DNA of 64,000 nucleotides from Cristatella mucedo (lineage: Eukaryota; Bryozoa; Phylactolaemata; Cristatellidae), in assembly GCA_009760855.2 (NCBI GenBank), contig WPIO01000012.1:1234501-1298500 (forward strand). The letters run 5' to 3'. Below are positions 61,240 through 64,000 of the stretch, in pieces; position 1 is the stretch's first letter; the number at the start of each line of letters is the position of its first letter. The notes beneath the pieces are model-generated. The model had not been told where the DNA came from. It saw only the letters and a program-made list of their open reading frames with translations, and made no database searches. The position numbers and the translations under genes are program-made.

Positions 61240-63395
61240 GTGGGGGCAAGACGAGCAAGATTTTCTCGTGGGGGGGGGGGCGAAACCAACAAATTATTAA
61301 AAATTAAGCGCTAAGTCACAGTATTTATTCGCCTCGAACTCTGTGGTGCTTATCGAGCGGAAAAAAGACATAATTTCGTCGATGTTGACTGTTGCGTAAG
61401 AACAGGGGACAGGGGCCCAGGTCGAAAGGCAGCTCGGCTGGGTAGGGCCTATGTCCCAGGCTCAGCCACTGGGGACTTGGATGGCGAAATGGCAGATACG
61501 CGACAATAAACCCGCTAGCTGGTCGCGAAGTGGTCCACCGCAAGTCGCCCAAAAATCAATCTGCGTCAAAGACGACCGGCTCCGCCCGACACGCCTTTCC
61601 TCACGAAGCCAGTCCATCGGTATCGGTTGACGTCCGAGTTGCGTCGAATAGACAGCATGATTTTGCGCTGCAATTTTTAATTAATTGCGAGTATTTACCA
61701 CAGGTAACAATCTTTCGGGTCTTACCGCTACATTAAAGTATAGCGAGTCTTGCCTAATCTAGATGAAAATCTTGGCTTAGGCCTCCGGACGGCCCCGACG
61801 ACTATTCTTCCGGAAGCCAGCCCACCAATACAGATCGACATCCGGAATGATAACGGAAGCGGATCCGACCATGTGTACTGGGAGCGATCCGCGTGGGCTG
61901 CAAGTTCTCTCAGACCGTTGAAGGCTTTGCCTTGGCTTACGGTATGCGGACTCTCTCATAGCTTAGAAAGCAGTATGGTTTGATGTTTTAAAATCATCCC
62001 CCATGCGGTTCGGCTGCCTGTTTTGGTGCCTGAATGGTCGCATCGGTTGGTATAAGCCGTGCTGCGAGATGCGAGTGAGGTTTTCGGTACAAAGTTTTTT
62101 GTGTTAGAATGGTGGTTGGGCACGTCTATCACTCACAACCTTTAGTATTTCAGCACCAGATCACCGTGAATGCTGTTACCGGATGAAGTAGTAAGGCTCC
62201 AATTCAGCTGCCGTGCTCATATTGTGTGTCATCCGAAGGCTCCACTGTGTTATATATAAAAGAGTCATCCTATGTAGCAGAACTCGCTGAAAATTAAGGA
62301 GGGAAATCATTTTTTTCAGCGCCATCGCTGGACAGTCATGTGCTGAGGCTGAAAAGACGAGTCGGTATCAGTTCTCAGCAGTCCGAGATCAGCTAAGATT
62401 TTGGAGCGGCATATTCCTCTCGACGGATGCGGAGCGATCCTGAGGTGCGGCGACTCGTCCCTTGCCTTTTGAAAGACATTCCGAGCCGCGGCAACATTTG
62501 GGGGGGGGTCATAGTGGGGCTGCTGGGTCTGAGTTCTATATGGCATTCTCAGTCAGTAAATTTGAAGACAGCTGAGCTAGGATGTAGTAAATTGAGAGAT
62601 TATTGATGCCAATCACAGGGATGTCAAATTTTTTTTGTGAGATTAGTGCCCTTGCCTTAAGTGGTAACGAAACTTGTAGCAGGCTGACCGTCCATCTGGC
62701 ACTGTCAGAAGACGTCACGTAAAAGATGCTGCGTTCGATCTTTATCATTCTTTTAATTGTGTTCTGATACTTCAAAAAGCGTGTTGCATATTTTTGGAGA
62801 TCGGCTTGCTATTTCACTTTTGGCTGAGCACTTTGCTGCACTTTCTTAGGAGAAGCTCACTAATGGTTAGCAGCTATGTGAGTTACACACTTGAGGCTGG
62901 TATGTGACAAGGGACCTTGCCAGTATTAACCGAGGATGGGACCAGAATTTGCCAGATGTAGCCTGTCATCAGAAGCCTGAAGGGAATGTAGGTCGGCCAA
63001 GCCGCCTGACTGTCCCTCTCGGGATTGTCGAGGTAGGGCAGGGAAATGGGTATGGGGCCAACCTCGGTGGCCCCTCTCGCAAGTCCGTTGCATGTCATTA
63101 GGTTTGTTGCATTAGGTTTACGTTCTTCTAACGAGCATGCAAAGACGAGTGGTTCAACCCGTCGTGGATTGTCTCACGCTGATCATGGTTGATGATTCCC
63201 CCAAGCTTTTTCTGATCGTTTGATGTGCAAAGCCCTGCATTCATTCTGCCACGGCTTGTTGTTTTAGGAAAACCACACAGCTGCTACACTGCCTAGTTGG
63301 GAAGCAGTTTGTTGGAAGAGCCACTGCTGTGTGCTGTCTAGCCACTCTGCTGCTGCAGCCAAGGCGAAACAGGTGTGGCCCACATCTGTCAGAGC
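61240..63395. other. Unassigned region before the WD40 gene
   Basis: Several modest open frames occur on both strands: 61530-61736 + and 61750-61983 + (both with a PEASP/HEASP motif followed by a V/I-D-V/I-R motif), 62536-62775 - (79 codons, protein-like, no real ATG) and 62883-63098 - (71 codons with ATG). I could not match any to a family or link them by splicing. A G10 run lies at 61268. Confidence 0.3.
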
Positions 63396-63514
63396 ATGGA
63401 TAGTGCCGCCGGGAAGCCACAGAAAATAGCGGTCGGCGCGACTGTCACCGACGTCTGCTTGCATCCCACCAAGGAGGTCATTGCTGTTGGTGACATAGAA
63501 GGGAAAGTGAAGAT
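63396..63514 (+). CDS. WDR55: First exon of a WD40 protein, WDR55-like (partial)
   Basis: The ATG at 63396 opens 39 codons plus two bases before the donor GTGAGT at 63515. The peptide contains KIAVGATVTDVCLHPTKEV followed by IAVGDIEGKVK. This is the start of a first WD40 blade (a xDxxFHPxxxxIAxGDxxGxV pattern) and resembles the N-terminus of WDR55, a nucleolar WD-repeat protein needed for rRNA processing. The short N-terminal leader (Met-Asp-Ser-Ala-Ala-Gly-Lys-Pro-Gln) before the first blade also fits. The next exon would start with one base to complete an AT_ codon; I do not find it in the remaining 490 bases, which hold LINE tails, so the gene runs off the window. It could instead be another WD40 protein that starts with a blade of this type. 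Confidence 0.6.
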
Positions 63515-63629
63515 GTGAGTGCCGCTGACAGTGCTGCACTGCGTGCTGCGCATGTCCAGTCATTTCGAGGTGCATGTTGAGTCTCGTTGAATCTCGTTGA
63601 GTCTCGTTTTTGGGCTCGGTCTGTCTGCT

Positions 63630-63708
63630 TTAGTGTCTGTATAGTGCCTAGAGAGCGATTTAGTTCTCTAAGGGTGCTATGCAAAATCTATTAATATTAT
63701 TATCGATG
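63630..63708 (+). mobile_element. LINE-A 3' tail after WD40 exon 1
   Basis: tgtatagtgcctagagagcg, atttagttctctaagggtgc and (ATT)n. Confidence 0.75.
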
Positions 63709-63879
63709 CTGTCGAGCAGCCTTGGCCGATGCCCTGTTCAGCAGACCTACGTCTGGTCTTGTGCAAGCACCAGCTCGGCCACCCAGAAAGGAGCTTGCAC
63801 TTCTGGAAATCTGGTTGCTATGGCAGTCACGGCGTAGCTTTTCGAGTGCAGCTCTAGCTGTGTAGTGTTTTGCTTCTCC

Positions 63880-63985
63880 GTCTCTAACACCTTTCAACCC
63901 TTGCCACAAAGCCACTTGAACTGAATGGGTGCTGTGCAGGACAGTTTCTGTAGTGCGCTCTATAAATTTTAACCGACATTGATTT
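63880..63985 (-). mobile_element. LINE-B 3' tail fragment
   Basis: gccacaaagccacttgaact, gggtgctgtgcaggacagtt and gcgctctat match the reversed LINE-B UTR. Confidence 0.5.
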
Positions 63986-64000
63986 CTGTCCAATAACCTT

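Overview
This is a window of nuclear DNA from an animal, most likely an invertebrate; I cannot name the species. Genes have many short exons with GT-AG introns (one gene spans 27 kb), intergenic and intronic DNA is full of non-LTR retrotransposons, SINEs, DNA transposons and long (TG)n/(GA)n/(ATT)n microsatellites, and there are no operons, Shine-Dalgarno sites or CRISPR arrays.

Three protein genes can be identified. (1) On the + strand, 21206-48268, I can assemble a complete neurochondrin (NCDN-like) coding sequence from 16 exons. All intron phases close and the sum is 2376 nt, giving a 791-residue protein. (2) On the - strand, 55581 down to 53253, there is a complete four-exon SUMO gene coding for a 94-residue precursor that ends in a Gly-Gly plus two-residue tail. 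(3) On the + strand at the right edge, 63396-63514, there is the first exon of a WD40 protein, best matching WDR55; the rest lies outside the window. Other segments look like coding exons by splice sites and open frame but I cannot name them: a - strand group at 0.1-9 kb, + strand segments at 52.8, 56.5 and 57.0 kb, and - strand segments at 57.2 and 58.8 kb.

Most of the remaining sequence is repeats. Two LINE families dominate, both with CR1/L2-like reverse transcriptase motifs. LINE-A ends in a small hairpin (AGAGA-TTAAGT-TCTCT type) followed by (ATT)n, and has about 25 copies or fragments on both strands. LINE-B ends in a TACATTACA-type tail and includes the best-preserved RT copy (24.0-25.5 kb). 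A tRNA-derived SINE carries a LINE-A-like 3' hairpin, so it probably uses LINE-A machinery. There are also a decayed Tc1-type transposon (36.9-38.5 kb) with a truncated sister at 4.1-4.3 kb, a 289-bp pogo/Tigger-like MITE at 7.8-8.1 kb, and a probable LTR at 19.6-20.0 kb.

Layout: 0-9 kb unassigned - strand exons among repeats; 9-20 kb repeats only; 20-21.2 kb CpG-richer region likely holding the neurochondrin promoter and 5' UTR; 21.2-49 kb neurochondrin with repeat-filled introns; 49-53 kb repeats; 53-55.7 kb SUMO; 55.7-59 kb unassigned exon-like segments; 59-63 kb repeats and unexplained open frames; 63.4 kb start of the WD40 gene. The three identified genes act in different processes (neuronal or intracellular signalling scaffold, protein modification, ribosome biogenesis) and are neighbours without an evident functional link.
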